A stretch of 64,000 nt of DNA from positions 1 through 64,000 of the forward strand of contig CAJNCS010000005.1 in NCBI GenBank assembly GCA_905221325.1, given 5' to 3'. Position 1 is the first letter of the stretch; each line of letters starts with the position of its first letter. The position numbers were made by a program, and so were the translations under genes. Below are positions 1 through 10,699 of the stretch, piece by piece. The notes beneath the pieces are model-generated. The model had not been told where the DNA came from, did not search any database, and worked only from the letters and a program-made list of their open reading frames with translations. The DNA comes from a bacterium (GTDB taxonomy: Bacteria > Bacillota > Bacilli > Lactobacillales > Streptococcaceae).

Positions 1-72
1 TAGTCCGTACGGGATTCGAACCCGTGTTACTGCCGTGAAAAGGCGGTGTCTTAACCCCTTGACCAACGGACC
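1..72 (-). tRNA. tRNA-Glu (TTC)
   Basis: Cloverleaf read on the minus strand, with acceptor GGTCCGT pairing ACGGAC, D-stem GUC/GAC, anticodon loop TTTTCAC and a GGTTCGAATC T-arm. It is identical to the tRNA-Glu at 20316-20387 except for one base: position 42 is A instead of G, which leaves a C28-A42 mismatch in the anticodon stem. It lies just downstream of comX. In pneumococcus comX copies flank tRNA/rRNA operons, so an rRNA operon probably continues outside the window. Confidence 0.95.
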
Positions 73-93
73 TTGAGTTTTTCAACTCTTTCT

Positions 94-121
94 ATTATAC
101 CTACTTTTCAAACTTTGTCAA
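94..121 (-). promoter_or_regulatory. Promoter of tRNA-Glu
   Basis: On the minus strand TTGACA (116-121) and TATAAT (94-99) are separated by 16 bases and lie about 22 bases upstream of the tRNA. Both hexamers match the sigma-A consensus exactly, as expected for a stable RNA promoter. Confidence 0.8.
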
Positions 122-144
122 GGACTTTTTTGCCTATTTTCAGT

Positions 145-618
145 TTATCTAAAATCACTCAATACCACTCTTAATTCTCCTAGAAGTGCCTTGCGTCCTT
201 TAAAACATTCTCCTCCCATTAGACGGTCAAGTTGTTCTTGTTTTTCTTTCCCCTGACTTGCCTTGTAATTCCTTAGAAGTTCGTGAAAGAGATAGTAATC
301 ATCTAGTCTCAGGCCTTTTTCTCCCAGGCGATGGCTGATTTCGCTCACCTCCTCATAAGGCTCTTTGTCGAAACGGCGCTTGTGACTTTCTTGTTTGCGG
401 ATGTAGTCCAAGATACGATTGCGGAATTTGGTTTTAAAGCAGACATATAGTCGATGACGCTCACCCTCTAGTAACTCTGGATACTGGTTCACTAGTTCAT
501 ACAGGCACATCATTCCCTCCTGGTCCCAGTCCTCTTTCTCCCACAGATGTAAATGGTATTCTTTGCGGCACTTGTTTACAATCCCTTTACTTTCTTCATA
601 CAACTCTTTTAGATTCAT
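145..618 (-). CDS. comX: Competence sigma factor ComX (SigX)
   Basis: This alternative sigma factor directs RNA polymerase to the late competence genes by recognising the cin-box TACGAATA. The 157-residue product has the pneumococcal ComX signature at about residues 67-97 (NRILDYIRKQES, then KRR, DKEPYEEV and EISHR), and the length fits the family (about 159). The start is preceded by AAGGAGAG. Its location beside tRNA-Glu matches one of the two pneumococcal comX copies, so a second copy elsewhere is likely. Targets in this window are comFA/comFC and cbpD. Transcription should depend on ComE, but I could not identify a clear ComE box upstream. Confidence 0.95.
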   Translation of the reverse strand: MNLKELYEESKGIVNKCRKEYHLHLWEKEDWDQEGMMCLYELVNQYPELLEGERHRLYVCFKTKFRNRILDYIRKQESHKRRFDKEPYEEVSEISHRLGEKGLRLDDYYLFHELLRNYKASQGKEKQEQLDRLMGGECFKGRKALLGELRVVLSDFR

Positions 619-710
619 AGACCTCTCCTTTCTGCATTTAGTTTAGCAAAATGCGCGAGCCCCTGAGTCTACTTTCTCTATTCTATACTTCTTCCTCCCT
701 CAACGGCACA

Positions 711-735
711 TAAAAAGAGAGGCTTGGCCTCTCTG
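711..735 (-). terminator. Terminator of the ftsH operon
   Basis: On the minus strand an 8-bp stem AGAGAGGC/GCCTCTCT with loop CAA is followed by TTTTAT, directly after the ftsH stop codon and before comX. Confidence 0.85.
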
Positions 736-738
736 GGG

Positions 739-2697
739 TTATTTTTCTTCACTCATTTTTGATTTTACTTCATCATAAGATAGGGCATGGGATTCCTCTT
801 CTACGGTCTCAGGCATTTTACCTGTTTCGTAAAGAGATTTAATCTGTGTACTATCTAATGTTTCGTATTTCAACAATGCTTCCGCAATCAGTTTATGAGT
901 TTCACGATTTGACTGAATAATCTCAGCAGCTTTGTTTCGTGCCTCATTCAATAATGAACGTACTTCCTCATCAATCTCATAGGCTGTTTGCTCTGAAATT
1001 GATTTTTGAGGACTTTGTGCACCAAACATAGCATGATTACCTTCATATTGAACTGGGCCAAGTTTTTCACTCATACCGTATTCAGTGACCATTGCACGCG
1101 CCATCTGAGTAGCTTGTTCAAAGTCATTTGAAGCTCCTGTCGTTTGGACATTAAAGATAATCTCTTCAGCTACACGACCACCCATCAAACCTGCCAATTG
1201 CTCTTTCATATCTTCTTTAGAAAGAAGCATTTGGTCTTCTTTAGGAAGTGCAATCATGTATCCACCTGCACGTCCACGTGGCACGATGGTCACTTTATGA
1301 ACAACACGGGCATTTGACAAGACTAAACCAACAATGGTATGTCCAGCCTCGTGATATGCAACCAATTCACGTTCTCTTTGTGATACTGTTTTATCTTTCT
1401 TAGATGGTCCCGCAATCACTCTGTCCTCTGCCTCATCAATATCTGAAGCATCAATGACTGACTTGTTGCGACGGGCAGCAACTAAGGCCGCTTCGTTTAG
1501 AACATTTTCTAAGTCAGCTCCCACAAATCCTGGGGTTTGTTGGGCAACTAGTTTCAAATCAACATCGTCTGCCAGAGGTTTATTTTTAGCATGAACTTTC
1601 AAGATTGCTTCACGACCTTTAACATCAGGACGGCCAACTAAGACTTTTCTATCAAAACGTCCTGGACGCAGAAGAGCTGGATCTAGAACATCTGAACGGT
1701 TCGTCGCAGCGATAACGATGATTCCTTCATTTCCCTCAAAACCATCCATCTCAATCAAGAGTTGGTTCAAGGTTTGTTCACGTTCATCATTTCCTCCACC
1801 GAGGCCGACACCACGTTGGCGACCAACAGCATCAATTTCATCGATAAAGATAATGGCTGGTGCTGCTTTTTTTGCATCCTCAAAAAGAGAACGAACACGG
1901 CTTGCACCAACTCCGACAAACATTTCTACAAAGTCAGATCCTGAGATGCTAAAGAATGGAACTCCTGCTTCTCCAGCAACTGCCTTAGCAAGTAAGGTTT
2001 TACCTGTCCCGGGAGGCCCCTCCAAAAGAACACCCGCAGGAATACGCGCACCAAGCTTTGTAAATCGTTTTGGATCTTTTAGGAATTCAACAACTTCGAC
2101 TAATTCTTGTTTTTCTTCCTCGGCACCTGCAACATCTGAGAATCGTACCTTGATATCTTCTTTGTTAGCAGCTTTGGCCTTGCTACGTCCAAAACTCATT
2201 GGATTTCTACTATTATTTCCTCCCATATTTCCCATCATAGAGAATAGGAAGAAGAAGAGAATAGCAAATGGCACAACAGAAACAAGGATATTGATCCACA
2301 TACCACTTGAACTCTCATGTTTGACTGTAACCTCAGCCTGATGTTCAGAAGCAAGTTTTTGCAATTCTGAAACTGTTGAATCAGACGGAAGAATAGTACT
2401 TGAGAATCTTTCTACTGTTGTAGCTGTAGGAGTGAAAAATTGAATTCCTGTTTCTTCTTTACTAGTCTTAGGATTTTTATAAACACCAGACACCTCAATG
2501 ATGCTACCATTTGGCTGATAGGTCAATTCTTTTACATTGTCTGCTGTAATTTCTTTTACCAATTCTGTATAGTTAATTTTTTCGCTTCGTCCAGCAGTAT
2601 TTCCAGAGTAAAAATACTGGAATCCTGTCACAAGGAAGAAGATAATTAACAAGTATAGAAATGGATTTCTAACTAAACCATTATTTTGTTTTTTCAT
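739..2697 (-). CDS. ftsH: ATP-dependent zinc metalloprotease FtsH
   Basis: Membrane-anchored AAA+ protease that degrades unneeded or misassembled membrane and cytosolic proteins. The 652 residues show a first membrane helix (about 12-28), an extracytoplasmic domain, a second helix (about 134-156), Walker A GPPGTGKT (227-234), Walker B IIFIDEID (282-289), the second region of homology around 331-350, and the zinc-binding HEAGH (449-453). It is the last gene of the minus-strand operon, 15 bases after hpt, and ends at a strong terminator. The tilS-hpt-ftsH order is classic for Firmicutes. Length and all catalytic motifs are intact. Confidence 0.98.
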   Translation of the reverse strand: MKKQNNGLVRNPFLYLLIIFFLVTGFQYFYSGNTAGRSEKINYTELVKEITADNVKELTYQPNGSIIEVSGVYKNPKTSKEETGIQFFTPTATTVERFSSTILPSDSTVSELQKLASEHQAEVTVKHESSSGMWINILVSVVPFAILFFFLFSMMGNMGGNNSRNPMSFGRSKAKAANKEDIKVRFSDVAGAEEEKQELVEVVEFLKDPKRFTKLGARIPAGVLLEGPPGTGKTLLAKAVAGEAGVPFFSISGSDFVEMFVGVGASRVRSLFEDAKKAAPAIIFIDEIDAVGRQRGVGLGGGNDEREQTLNQLLIEMDGFEGNEGIIVIAATNRSDVLDPALLRPGRFDRKVLVGRPDVKGREAILKVHAKNKPLADDVDLKLVAQQTPGFVGADLENVLNEAALVAARRNKSVIDASDIDEAEDRVIAGPSKKDKTVSQRERELVAYHEAGHTIVGLVLSNARVVHKVTIVPRGRAGGYMIALPKEDQMLLSKEDMKEQLAGLMGGRVAEEIIFNVQTTGASNDFEQATQMARAMVTEYGMSEKLGPVQYEGNHAMFGAQSPQKSISEQTAYEIDEEVRSLLNEARNKAAEIIQSNRETHKLIAEALLKYETLDSTQIKSLYETGKMPETVEEESHALSYDEVKSKMSEEK

Positions 2698-2712
2698 TAA
2701 AGATAGATCTTT

Positions 2713-3255
2713 CTAATTTGAATAAACTTCCTCTTTCAATACTCCAACATAAGGAAGGTTACGATAATTTTCTTTATAGTCCAGACCATAACCTACTACA
2801 AACTCATTTGGAATAGTAAAGCAGGTATAATCCGCTTCAATTTCAACAATGCGTCCTTCTGGTTTGTCTAACAAAGTCGCGATTTTAACAGAAGCTGCTT
2901 CTCTTGCAATAAACATATCTTTCAAATTCTTCAAAGTTTGACCTGTATCGATGATATCCTCTACAAATAAAACATGTCTTCCTTTGATATCTTGAGTCAC
3001 GTCTTGCTTGATATTGATGACACCACTACTTGCTGTTCCACCATGGTAACTAGATACCATCATGAAGTCCATCTCAATATGCGTATCAATATGTTTGACC
3101 AATTCAGCCATAAAAGGAATCGATCCTTTCAAAATTCCAACAAGAATTGGATTTTTCCCCTCATATTCTTTTGTTAGTTGCGCACCTAGCTTTTTAGCTG
3201 CTTCTGTAATTTCATCATGTGAAACGAGGATTTTTTTAATATCGTGTTCTAACAT
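2713..3255 (-). CDS. hpt: Hypoxanthine-guanine phosphoribosyltransferase
   Basis: Purine salvage enzyme that joins hypoxanthine or guanine to PRPP to give IMP or GMP. The 180-residue protein carries the PRPP-binding loop [13 protein letters not shown] (95-107) and the usual hydrophobic segment before it. It is four bases from the tilS stop and 15 bases before ftsH, so all three are cotranscribed. In Bacillus and Listeria HprT and TilS cooperate in ftsH regulation; whether this holds here is not visible in the sequence. Confidence 0.96.
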   Translation of the reverse strand: MLEHDIKKILVSHDEITEAAKKLGAQLTKEYEGKNPILVGILKGSIPFMAELVKHIDTHIEMDFMMVSSYHGGTASSGVINIKQDVTQDIKGRHVLFVEDIIDTGQTLKNLKDMFIAREAASVKIATLLDKPEGRIVEIEADYTCFTIPNEFVVGYGLDYKENYRNLPYVGVLKEEVYSN

Positions 3256-3259
3256 CTTT

Positions 3260-4537
3260 TTACCTATCTATTTTTTTTATATAAAGTACAGTGTTCATTA
3301 TATCATTTTTCGTGTTTTTACTCAAATCACTGATAGCAATTCCTAAAATTGAGACAATTTCTCCAAATTGCTCAATAATAGGGGTTGTTTTTCGTTTTTC
3401 AATAGGGATTTTCAAATCTATAAATAAACGTCTCAGTTTCTTTCGATGCCCATTCAGAATAAGAACATCGCCAGATTTTCGACATCTAATATATACAGGT
3501 GTTTCCCGTGAAACTATTATTTTTTGAACAGCGTCCCCTTCAATAGGAATGCCAAAGGAAAATAAATGACCCATATATCGAACTTGATTTTGATAGTGTA
3601 ACACAAGTTCATCTTCCTTTTCATCAGCCTGTGGACTGATTTTGCAAACTCGAAAATTCTGATACTCTTTGATCAATTCATAACCATTTTTCAGTGAGTG
3701 ACGATACTGACTTTTAGTTGCTAAAATCTGTCGAACTTCAGTAAACTGAGCCTTTGTCAGATTTAAGTCTGGGAATTGATTAAGATAGTTCTGGAGTAAA
3801 ATCCCTTGAGTTTGTTGAGAGTATGAAAAGAGCTCATTCAAATTTTCCACATCAATTTGTTTAGAAAGCTCCGTTATTGCTGCTTGGTAATCTGAAATTT
3901 CCCTTCCTAAATCTAAAAGGACGGATTTAAGACGAGGATTTTCTTTTTCAAGTTCTGGTAAATACTTATTTCGAATGCGATTTCGAAAATAAGCATTTTC
4001 CTGATTTGTTTGATCTTCGAAATGAACAATTGGTGGAAAGTCCTTTTTATGAAAATGCAATAAGGGACGGATGATTTCAATATCATCAACTACTTGACTT
4101 TCTTTTATTCCTGTTAAATGACGTAGCCGACTTCCTCGAATCAAGCGCATCAAAATCGTTTCAACCTGATCATCTGCATGGTGGGCAGTGACCAAGGCAG
4201 TCGCTTCAACCTCTTTCATGATTTTTCTAAAAAAATCATAACGAAACTCTCGAGCACGCGCTTCTGAAAAGTCTCCTGAAAAGCTTGTGATGTAAATAGG
4301 AAGTCCAGCTGCATCAGCTAACTTCCTTAGTTCATTTTCCTCCCAGTCAGACTCGCTTCTCTGCTTGTGATTGACATGTGCTACAATCAGCTTAATTTCT
4401 AACTCATTTTGATAAGTAGATAATAGATGGAATAAAAACATCGAATCCAGTCCACCAGATAGAGCTAACATAACTTTAGAATGTTTTTTGAAATACTCTT
4501 TTTGGAGAAAATGATTTAAAAAATCCTGCTCTCTCAT
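3260..4537 (-). CDS. tilS: tRNA(Ile)-lysidine synthetase TilS
   Basis: Modifies C34 of the CAU-anticodon tRNA-Ile to lysidine, which changes both charging and codon reading from Met to Ile; essential in most bacteria. The 425 residues contain the PP-loop ATP-pyrophosphatase motif SGGLDS (27-32), the HHADDQVET motif near residue 118, and a C-terminal substrate-binding region. The start ATG overlaps the stop of the upstream serine hydrolase gene by four bases, indicating translational coupling. A parS-like site (3500-3515) lies inside its coding sequence. Confidence 0.95.
   Translation of the reverse strand: MREQDFLNHFLQKEYFKKHSKVMLALSGGLDSMFLFHLLSTYQNELEIKLIVAHVNHKQRSESDWEENELRKLADAAGLPIYITSFSGDFSEARAREFRYDFFRKIMKEVEATALVTAHHADDQVETILMRLIRGSRLRHLTGIKESQVVDDIEIIRPLLHFHKKDFPPIVHFEDQTNQENAYFRNRIRNKYLPELEKENPRLKSVLLDLGREISDYQAAITELSKQIDVENLNELFSYSQQTQGILLQNYLNQFPDLNLTKAQFTEVRQILATKSQYRHSLKNGYELIKEYQNFRVCKISPQADEKEDELVLHYQNQVRYMGHLFSFGIPIEGDAVQKIIVSRETPVYIRCRKSGDVLILNGHRKKLRRLFIDLKIPIEKRKTTPIIEQFGEIVSILGIAISDLSKNTKNDIMNTVLYIKKIDR
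3500..3515. promoter_or_regulatory. parS-like ParB-binding site
   Basis: The 16-bp sequence TGTTTCCCGTGAAACT lies within tilS. It differs from the canonical palindrome TGTTTCACGTGAAACA at two positions. The half-sites GTTTC and GAAAC are intact, and the position about 12 kb from parB fits the known clustering of parS sites at the origin. Confidence 0.7.
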
Positions 4538-5805
4538 TTTAGAACCTCATAGACATCCTTGGCTATCTTAGCAATGGTGTCATAATCAGAATTTTTGGTG
4601 AAAATAGAGAGAACGAAAGGAGAGTCCGTATAGACAATCGCAGTGTCATGTTTAAATTCGTCGGCATCTCCAATTTTATGAGCTACCTTAACCGAAACAC
4701 CTTTCGCAATTCGTTGGTTATCAAAATTCGTCTTGCTTAGAGACTCTAGTACAAAGCCATTCTGATTATAAATAGCTTCCATGACCTTTCCAGCCATTTT
4801 TGAAGAAGTCAATTTATCATTCACATCCCAATCTTCACCCATAATGGTGGACATTTTTTCTTTAAAAGCCCCGTCAGATTGATTGGTCACATAATAACCT
4901 AAAATATTATGAGCAACATTGTCAGACTCCTTTGTTACCTTGGTAATTAATTGTTGGAGGCTGTAGTCTTTGTTGTCTCCTGTTTTAGGTAAACTACCGC
5001 TACCTTCTGGTTTATAGGATCCGGGAAAGCTATTTACCTCTGGGATATACTTGAAGTTACTGTTCAGCGTATATTCCCCTTGATTTATCTTATCTTGAGC
5101 ATAATAAAGGTAAGTCAGTTTCAAGATGCTGGCCGCATAGAGTTTGCTGTCTTCATTCACCCCAGCCTCTTTTCCTGTACTCAGCTGTTTAACATAAATA
5201 GAATAATTTTCATTCTGATAGTTGTTTGACAAGACTTCTTGAACCTTCTGGATACGATTATCTTCTTCTGAGACGAACTCTTTTGATACCCACCCAACTT
5301 GATCAATATGAAGAAATTCTTGTCCCTCAGCAAAGAGGGTTCTATCTACTGTTACGCGTTGATAGGGAGAGAGGGATGAAGAAATTTCTTTAGCACCATA
5401 AGGACTGTTATAAATAACAAACCCCGGTTCCAACCATACTTGTCTATTTTGAGTTTGAACTTGACTTTGATCATAGACCAAGCGCTTATCTGCAAGGATA
5501 AACTGGTGATTATCTAATTTAAAAACAGGAATACCTTGTCTATTCAAACGCCATTCTACGATTTTAAAGGTGGTTCCAGGAGTCAATTTTCCAGACTCCT
5601 TTACAAGATCTTCATTAGCATAGACAGCTGTTTCTCCATAAACCATTGGCGATTCAAGGGGTTCTTTATAGTAGAATCCATGATCAGACTCAGTTAGATA
5701 ATAAATTTCTTGTGAAGAGTAAGGAAGCTGTTTTTCTGTGCTAACTACTCTTGAAGTTATGATAAAAACAGATAGTAGCGATAACACTACTAAGAACTTA
5801 CGCAT
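4534..5805 (-). CDS. Secreted serine hydrolase, beta-lactamase superfamily
   Basis: The 423-residue protein has an N-terminal signal or anchor segment (about 4-18), a middle region (about 55-180) that looks like two SH3-type wall-binding modules, and a C-terminal class A beta-lactamase-like domain. That domain shows the active-site motifs SILK (226-229), SDN (294-296) and KIG (377-379) in the correct order. A pneumococcal homologue sits at the same place next to divIC and tilS. Its substrate is unknown; a role in cell-wall metabolism is inferred from the wall-binding region and division-gene neighbours, and antibiotic hydrolysis is not implied. It overlaps tilS by four bases and the upstream 40-residue ORF by eight. 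Confidence 0.85.
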   Translation of the reverse strand: MRKFLVVLSLLSVFIITSRVVSTEKQLPYSSQEIYYLTESDHGFYYKEPLESPMVYGETAVYANEDLVKESGKLTPGTTFKIVEWRLNRQGIPVFKLDNHQFILADKRLVYDQSQVQTQNRQVWLEPGFVIYNSPYGAKEISSSLSPYQRVTVDRTLFAEGQEFLHIDQVGWVSKEFVSEEDNRIQKVQEVLSNNYQNENYSIYVKQLSTGKEAGVNEDSKLYAASILKLTYLYYAQDKINQGEYTLNSNFKYIPEVNSFPGSYKPEGSGSLPKTGDNKDYSLQQLITKVTKESDNVAHNILGYYVTNQSDGAFKEKMSTIMGEDWDVNDKLTSSKMAGKVMEAIYNQNGFVLESLSKTNFDNQRIAKGVSVKVAHKIGDADEFKHDTAIVYTDSPFVLSIFTKNSDYDTIAKIAKDVYEVLK

Positions 5806-5920
5806 TCTTCCCTTCCCTTTCTTCTTGTAATCGTAATAAATGATTTTTAGTTGCTAATTCCTCTAATTTTTCATCTGATAAACTTAAAAACTGCTCAACA
5901 ACTTCTAATAAATTTTCCAT
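5798..5920 (-). CDS. Conserved small protein of 40 residues
   Basis: A short ORF starting MENLLEVVEQF and ending EEREGKNA, predicted to be entirely helical and acidic. I chose the ATG at 5920 because GAGGTAA lies at the right distance and the start follows the divIC stop by only a few bases; the longer reading upstream would run through divIC. It overlaps the start of the serine hydrolase gene by eight bases. A similar ORF occurs at this position in pneumococcus. The function is unknown; the tight coupling to divIC suggests a division-related or purely translational role. Confidence 0.7.
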   Translation of the reverse strand: MENLLEVVEQFLSLSDEKLEELATKNHLLRLQEEREGKNA

Positions 5921-5924
5921 GACA

Positions 5925-6293
5925 TTACCTCGGAAGCAAATCAGGAATGGTGTAAATTGCTTCTCGTTTCTTTGAGTAATAGTACTTGGCGCGTGCATAT
6001 TTTGCTACATAGTCTTCATCTTTCAACTTCGCAGCAAAAGCAGATTCCTTATCCTTTTCATCACTAAGAGTTTGGTATTGTTCTTTCAACTCTGTCAATT
6101 GCTGACGACGTTGTAATAACTGATTATAGCTTTGGGCCAAGTTATAAGTTGGTAAAATAAACAACAAAATCATCAAAATAAGAACCCAACCCATGAAACG
6201 ATTTCGTTTTTGTCTCTCCTTCATCAGGTAACGACGACGTTGGTGCTCATTTTGAATAAAAGGATTGTTCATCTGTACAATATTTTTAGACAT
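5925..6293 (-). CDS. divIC: Septum formation initiator DivIC (FtsB family)
   Basis: Bitopic division protein that forms a complex with FtsL and DivIB/FtsQ and helps activate septal wall synthesis. The 122 residues show a basic cytoplasmic N-terminus, one membrane helix (about 34-52) and an extracytoplasmic coiled coil rich in Gln, Glu and Lys (about 53-85), followed by the conserved [14 protein letters not shown] patch. Length is typical. Its start overlaps the stop of the S4-domain gene by eight bases. Confidence 0.93.
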   Translation of the reverse strand: MSKNIVQMNNPFIQNEHQRRRYLMKERQKRNRFMGWVLILMILLFILPTYNLAQSYNQLLQRRQQLTELKEQYQTLSDEKDKESAFAAKLKDEDYVAKYARAKYYYSKKREAIYTIPDLLPR

Positions 6294-6552
6294 TTTCTTC
6301 TACCCGTGTTTCACTGATAATTTCATACATTCCTGCTGCATCCTCTTTTTTTGTACTATCTTTCATCTCCAGTACTTTAACAAGCAACAACTTATTTCCA
6401 AAGCGAATTTCCACTTGGTCATCAACTTTCAAATCCGTTGAACTTTTTGCCAAGATTCCATTCACCTTGATTCTACCTTTATCTGCTACTTCTTTTGCGA
6501 CTGTACGGCGCTTAATAATTCGTGATACTTTTAAATATTTGTCTAATCTCAT
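6286..6552 (-). CDS. S4 RNA-binding protein, RqcP/YabO type
   Basis: An 88-residue protein with a single S4 domain beginning [17 protein letters not shown] and containing the conserved GRIKVNG turn. Members in this genomic position in Firmicutes (YabO) have been shown in Bacillus to be RqcP, which works with RqcH on stalled 50S subunits to add alanine tails to incomplete proteins. Heat-shock Hsp15 is the paralogous alternative. It lies between mfd and divIC as in pneumococcus. The exact function here is inferred from family and synteny. Confidence 0.85.
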   Translation of the reverse strand: MRLDKYLKVSRIIKRRTVAKEVADKGRIKVNGILAKSSTDLKVDDQVEIRFGNKLLLVKVLEMKDSTKKEDAAGMYEIISETRVEENV

Positions 6553-6609
6553 TTTTATTACCTCAAATTATTATTGTACCATTTTTATCTTTTTTATAGA
6601 AGAAAAATG

Positions 6610-9600
6610 TCAGATGAGATTTGCTTCCTTTGATTCTTTTATCTCTAATAAACTTTCTCCAAAAATCAGCAAACCTTCTAAAATTTCATAATCCTTCTTG
6701 TTTCGGACATCGAATACGACTTCCATTAATCCCTTATTCTCAGCTATAGCTGCCTTTAAGTTCGTTGCGGATAAGGCTTTAAAATAATCTTGAGCCAAGA
6801 ACAGTCGTTGAGTAACTTTTTCAAATTGAACTGTAATCTTATTTTCTTTTCTCTCCACACGTTCTACAAAGACCTTATCCAAGTATGATTTGACCAAACC
6901 AATCTCTAAAAGATAGGCTACTACGTCTGGATATTCTCCAAAGCGATCCATCAATTCTTCTTGTAATTCTTCATAGTTGACACGGTTGTCAATTTGACGA
7001 ATTTTCTTGTAAATTTCAATCTTATGTCGTTGGTCAGAAATATAAGTGTCAGGAAGATAGGCATCAATTTGTAAAATCAACTCAGCATTCCCTTTGGTTC
7101 TTTTATTCCCATTGCCGTTACGTTTAGCAATAGCTTCCTCTAATAACTGCGAATACAATTCAAAACCAACAGAATCAATGAAACCAGACTGGGACTTTCC
7201 TAGGAGATTTCCTGCTCCACGAATCGAAAGATCTCGCATCGCAATCTTAAATCCTGAGCCTAATTCTGTAAATCCCTTAATCGCTTCTAATCTCTTCTCA
7301 GAGACTTCACTGATTGATTTTTCTGGACGATACATGAGATAGGCATAGGCAATGCGATTACTACGACCAACTCTTCCTCTTAATTGATACAAGGTTGACA
7401 AGCCCATATGATCTGCATTTTCAATAAATAAGGTATTGGCATTTGGAATGTCTACCCCTGTCTCAATAATAGTAGTCGTCACCAAAATATCATATTGTCC
7501 TTCAATAAAGTCCAATAAAGTGTTTTCCAACTGAATTTCACTCATTTGTCCATGAACATATCCAATCGAAGCCTCTGGAATCAACTCCTGTAGCTCTGAA
7601 ACCTTCTGATCAATCGTGTCAACTTTATTGTAAAGATAGTAAACTTGACCTCCACGCTCCATTTCACGCAAGACAGCATCACGAATCACACTATCATTCT
7701 TTTCCAAAACATAGGTTTGAACAGGATAGCGATTGGTTGGAGGAGTTTCAATAACAGACAAATCTCGGATTCCCAGCATAGACATATGAAGGGTACGAGG
7801 GATTGGCGTAGCTGTCAAGGTTAGGACATCCACTTGTTTCTTTAACTCTTTCAAAGTTTCCTTATGCTTGACACCAAATCGTTGTTCTTCATCAATAATC
7901 ATCAATCCCAAATCTGAAAACACAACATCTTTTGACAAAACACGATGCGTTCCAATCAAAATATCGACTTGACCATTCTTTAGTTTTTCAAGTGTTTCTG
8001 CCTGCTCTTTTTTACTTCTAAAGCGACTCAACACATCAATATTAACAGCAAAATTTTGGAATCGTTCCTTAAAATTCGTATAGTGTTGTTGTGCTAAAAC
8101 CGTCGTCGGAACTAGAACGACAACCTGTTTGTGATCATTGACCGCCTTAAAGGCTGCACGCATTGCAACTTCAGTCTTTCCAAAACCAACATCCCCAACT
8201 AAAAGTCGATCCATGGGATGAGAATCCTGCATATCTCTCTTGATTTCCTCAATACTACGAAGTTGATCATCCGTTTCAACATAAGGGAAGGCATCATCAA
8301 AAGCATGTTGATCTTCATCATCAGCTGAGAAAGCAAAACCCTTCAACTGACTACGCTCAGAATACAGTTTGATTAAATCGTCAGCTATATCCTCTACCTG
8401 GTTCTTAACTTTTTGCTTGGCTTTTTTAAAATGCCCGTCATTTAATTTATTTAGTTTAGGAGGTTTCCCATCACTTGAAACATATTTGGAAAGTAACTGA
8501 ATCTGTTCTACTGGGATAGAAATTTGATCACCATTTTGATATTGAACACTGACATAATCACGGTGAATACCTTTGATTTCAATTGTTTCAATTCCTAGAT
8601 ATTGACCAATTCCATGGATATGGTGAACAACGTAATCCCCTTTTTCAAGTTCATTATAATCTTTTAATCGCTCTGCATTTGACGCATGTTGTCTTCTAAA
8701 ACGACGTTTTAATTTCTTTTGAAAAATCTCATGTTCAGTAATCAAGAGAATTTTTTCATCTACAAAATGAAAACCATGTCTTAGATTACCCTCAATCAAG
8801 TTTACAGATTCTTTACAGATACTTGACTTATCTTTGGAATCCAATTTGATCTGGTATTCCTCTAAAACATCCTCCAATGTTTTACTTCCCATTGAATTGC
8901 TAGACTGCAAAACAATGGTGTAGTCCATTTTTTTGTATCGCTCAATTTCTTTTTTAAGAAAAGAAAACTGATTGAAAAACTCTTGCATGGGGTATTGATT
9001 AAATTGATAAATGTGATCAAACTTGAGGTTTCCTAAGCCCTTTTGCAGATTAGAGAAAAAGGTAACTGGACTTTGTTTTTTATAGGTTTGCTCTGTATCT
9101 GCAAAATACTGCATCTCAGAAAATGCTTTACTATTCTGTAACTCTTCTGTAAAGTATTGCGCTAATTCTCTTTCAAAGGCTTCATACTGATTCATCAATT
9201 TTTGATAGTCATCAAAGAATACTGGTGTATCTTTTTCAATATAATCAAATATAGTCCATGTTTTATCGTAACATAAAGACAAAAACTTGCGACTATCTGA
9301 ATGTGTTTGTCTTTGATGAAAACTTGACAAAATTTCTTCCAAGTATGATTTTAAAATTGGTGATAAGGTCTTCGAAATTTGCTTTTCTAAAGCTGACTGA
9401 CCTCGTAAATAGTCACTTTCTTTTAAAAGCATATCACTAGCTGGAAAGATTGTGAGTTCTGTCTGATTTTCTTTTGATAATTGTGTTTCTACTTCAAAAG
9501 TTCGGATTCCATCTACTTCATCACCAAAAAACTCAATGCGGAAAGGTTCTAACTGAGACATCTCAAAAATATCTAAAATATCTCCTCGAATACTAAACTC

Positions 9601-10113
9601 ACCTTGGGTCTGTACTTGAGTAACTTTGCGATAGCCTATTTCCTTTAACCGGTGAAGTAGCTCGTGTTGGTCATATTCTTCGCCAACTGCAATTTTTATA
9701 ATACTTTCTTTAAATCTAGTCGGAGAGGGTAAAATCAATCGACTTGCTGCGATATTACAAACTAAAATCCCTTTCTTAGATGGATCAGTCAAAAAACGCA
9801 AGGCCTCAACTCGTGAAATGATTTTTTCTTGTGAAGACATCAAAAACTCTACCATAGGAGAGTCATCTACCAAAAATGGATAGATAAGTTCCTCTCCTAA
9901 GATAGAAAGAAGGTCACTGATAATTCGTTCTGTCTCTCCATAAGTTGAAGTCAGTAACACAATCTTATTTTCTTTTTCTAGACTGCTTGCAATTGCAAGA
10001 GCCTTGGTAGACGTTGATAAACCTAGTATTAGTTGTCTTTTCTTATCTGTCAGATTTTGATGCCATTTTTTTATCTGATCATTTTCTGAGAATAAATCTA
10101 ATAAAGTCACCAT
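6610..10113 (-). CDS. mfd: Transcription-repair coupling factor Mfd
   Basis: Large superfamily 2 DNA translocase that removes RNA polymerase stalled at DNA lesions and recruits UvrA. The 1167-residue length is normal. Visible are the N-terminal UvrB-like region, the RNA-polymerase interaction domain beginning near EKGDYVVH, Walker A GDVGFGKT (near residue 645), the DEEQRFG box, a TATPIPRTL motif and the C-terminal TRCF domain. Its start abuts the pth stop without a gap, so the two are translated from one message. Confidence 0.98.
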   Translation of the reverse strand: MVTLLDLFSENDQIKKWHQNLTDKKRQLILGLSTSTKALAIASSLEKENKIVLLTSTYGETERIISDLLSILGEELIYPFLVDDSPMVEFLMSSQEKIISRVEALRFLTDPSKKGILVCNIAASRLILPSPTRFKESIIKIAVGEEYDQHELLHRLKEIGYRKVTQVQTQGEFSIRGDILDIFEMSQLEPFRIEFFGDEVDGIRTFEVETQLSKENQTELTIFPASDMLLKESDYLRGQSALEKQISKTLSPILKSYLEEILSSFHQRQTHSDSRKFLSLCYDKTWTIFDYIEKDTPVFFDDYQKLMNQYEAFERELAQYFTEELQNSKAFSEMQYFADTEQTYKKQSPVTFFSNLQKGLGNLKFDHIYQFNQYPMQEFFNQFSFLKKEIERYKKMDYTIVLQSSNSMGSKTLEDVLEEYQIKLDSKDKSSICKESVNLIEGNLRHGFHFVDEKILLITEHEIFQKKLKRRFRRQHASNAERLKDYNELEKGDYVVHHIHGIGQYLGIETIEIKGIHRDYVSVQYQNGDQISIPVEQIQLLSKYVSSDGKPPKLNKLNDGHFKKAKQKVKNQVEDIADDLIKLYSERSQLKGFAFSADDEDQHAFDDAFPYVETDDQLRSIEEIKRDMQDSHPMDRLLVGDVGFGKTEVAMRAAFKAVNDHKQVVVLVPTTVLAQQHYTNFKERFQNFAVNIDVLSRFRSKKEQAETLEKLKNGQVDILIGTHRVLSKDVVFSDLGLMIIDEEQRFGVKHKETLKELKKQVDVLTLTATPIPRTLHMSMLGIRDLSVIETPPTNRYPVQTYVLEKNDSVIRDAVLREMERGGQVYYLYNKVDTIDQKVSELQELIPEASIGYVHGQMSEIQLENTLLDFIEGQYDILVTTTIIETGVDIPNANTLFIENADHMGLSTLYQLRGRVGRSNRIAYAYLMYRPEKSISEVSEKRLEAIKGFTELGSGFKIAMRDLSIRGAGNLLGKSQSGFIDSVGFELYSQLLEEAIAKRNGNGNKRTKGNAELILQIDAYLPDTYISDQRHKIEIYKKIRQIDNRVNYEELQEELMDRFGEYPDVVAYLLEIGLVKSYLDKVFVERVERKENKITVQFEKVTQRLFLAQDYFKALSATNLKAAIAENKGLMEVVFDVRNKKDYEILEGLLIFGESLLEIKESKEANLI

Positions 10114-10683
10114 TTATCCATTATACCTCTGCATCGTTTTCTCAAAGTTTTTTTCTTGTAAATAGTAATTTACAGCATCGTCAACCTTGTCAATTGACTG
10201 TAAAATACCTACATAGTCATCTTGATCAAACTTACTTAAAACATGGTGAACAACTGACATGCCTTTTTTGGGTCTTCCAATTCCTATTTTAACACGTTTA
10301 AATACTTGGGTTCCAATATGTTGAATAATAGACTTGATACCATTATGGCCACCTGCTGATCCCTTTGCTCTTAAACGAATTTTCCCAACTTCCATGTCAA
10401 GATCGTCGTAAATAACGAGTAAATCTTCAATATCCAAACCATAGTAAGTCAATAGAGCATGAATAGCTTTCCCGCTTTCATTCATAAACGTCGTTGGTTT
10501 GACAAGATAAATTTTTTCGCCATTGAGGAAAAAAGAGGCTAGGTCAGCTTGAAATATCTTGTCGTGTGTAAAGGTGACGTTTTGTTTTTTAGCTAGTTGG
10601 TCAATCAACATAAAGCCAACATTGTGCTTGGTTTCAAAATATTTATCCCCTGGATTTCCTAATCCAACAAGTAATTTAGTCAT
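10114..10683 (-). CDS. pth: Peptidyl-tRNA hydrolase
   Basis: Hydrolyses the ester bond of peptidyl-tRNAs that drop off the ribosome, recycling tRNA. The 189-residue product contains the N-terminal GLGNPG motif, the catalytic His20 in the KHNVGF context, the MNESG motif near residue 68 and the YDDLD segment carrying the conserved Asp. It ends directly at the mfd start. A terminator of the upstream ychF gene lies just before it. Confidence 0.97.
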   Translation of the reverse strand: MTKLLVGLGNPGDKYFETKHNVGFMLIDQLAKKQNVTFTHDKIFQADLASFFLNGEKIYLVKPTTFMNESGKAIHALLTYYGLDIEDLLVIYDDLDMEVGKIRLRAKGSAGGHNGIKSIIQHIGTQVFKRVKIGIGRPKKGMSVVHHVLSKFDQDDYVGILQSIDKVDDAVNYYLQEKNFEKTMQRYNG

Positions 10684-10699
10684 TTATTTTCCTTTCAAA

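Noticed and set aside
619..710. ComE box upstream of comX
   Set aside because: I looked for the 9-12-9 repeat seen before comC. Only a single half-site-like CCGTTGAGG was found, overlapping poorly with any -10, so I do not report it.
1718..2341. 207-codon plus-strand ORF
   Set aside because: It lies entirely antisense to ftsH, which has full family motifs; the ORF has low-complexity composition and no RBS.
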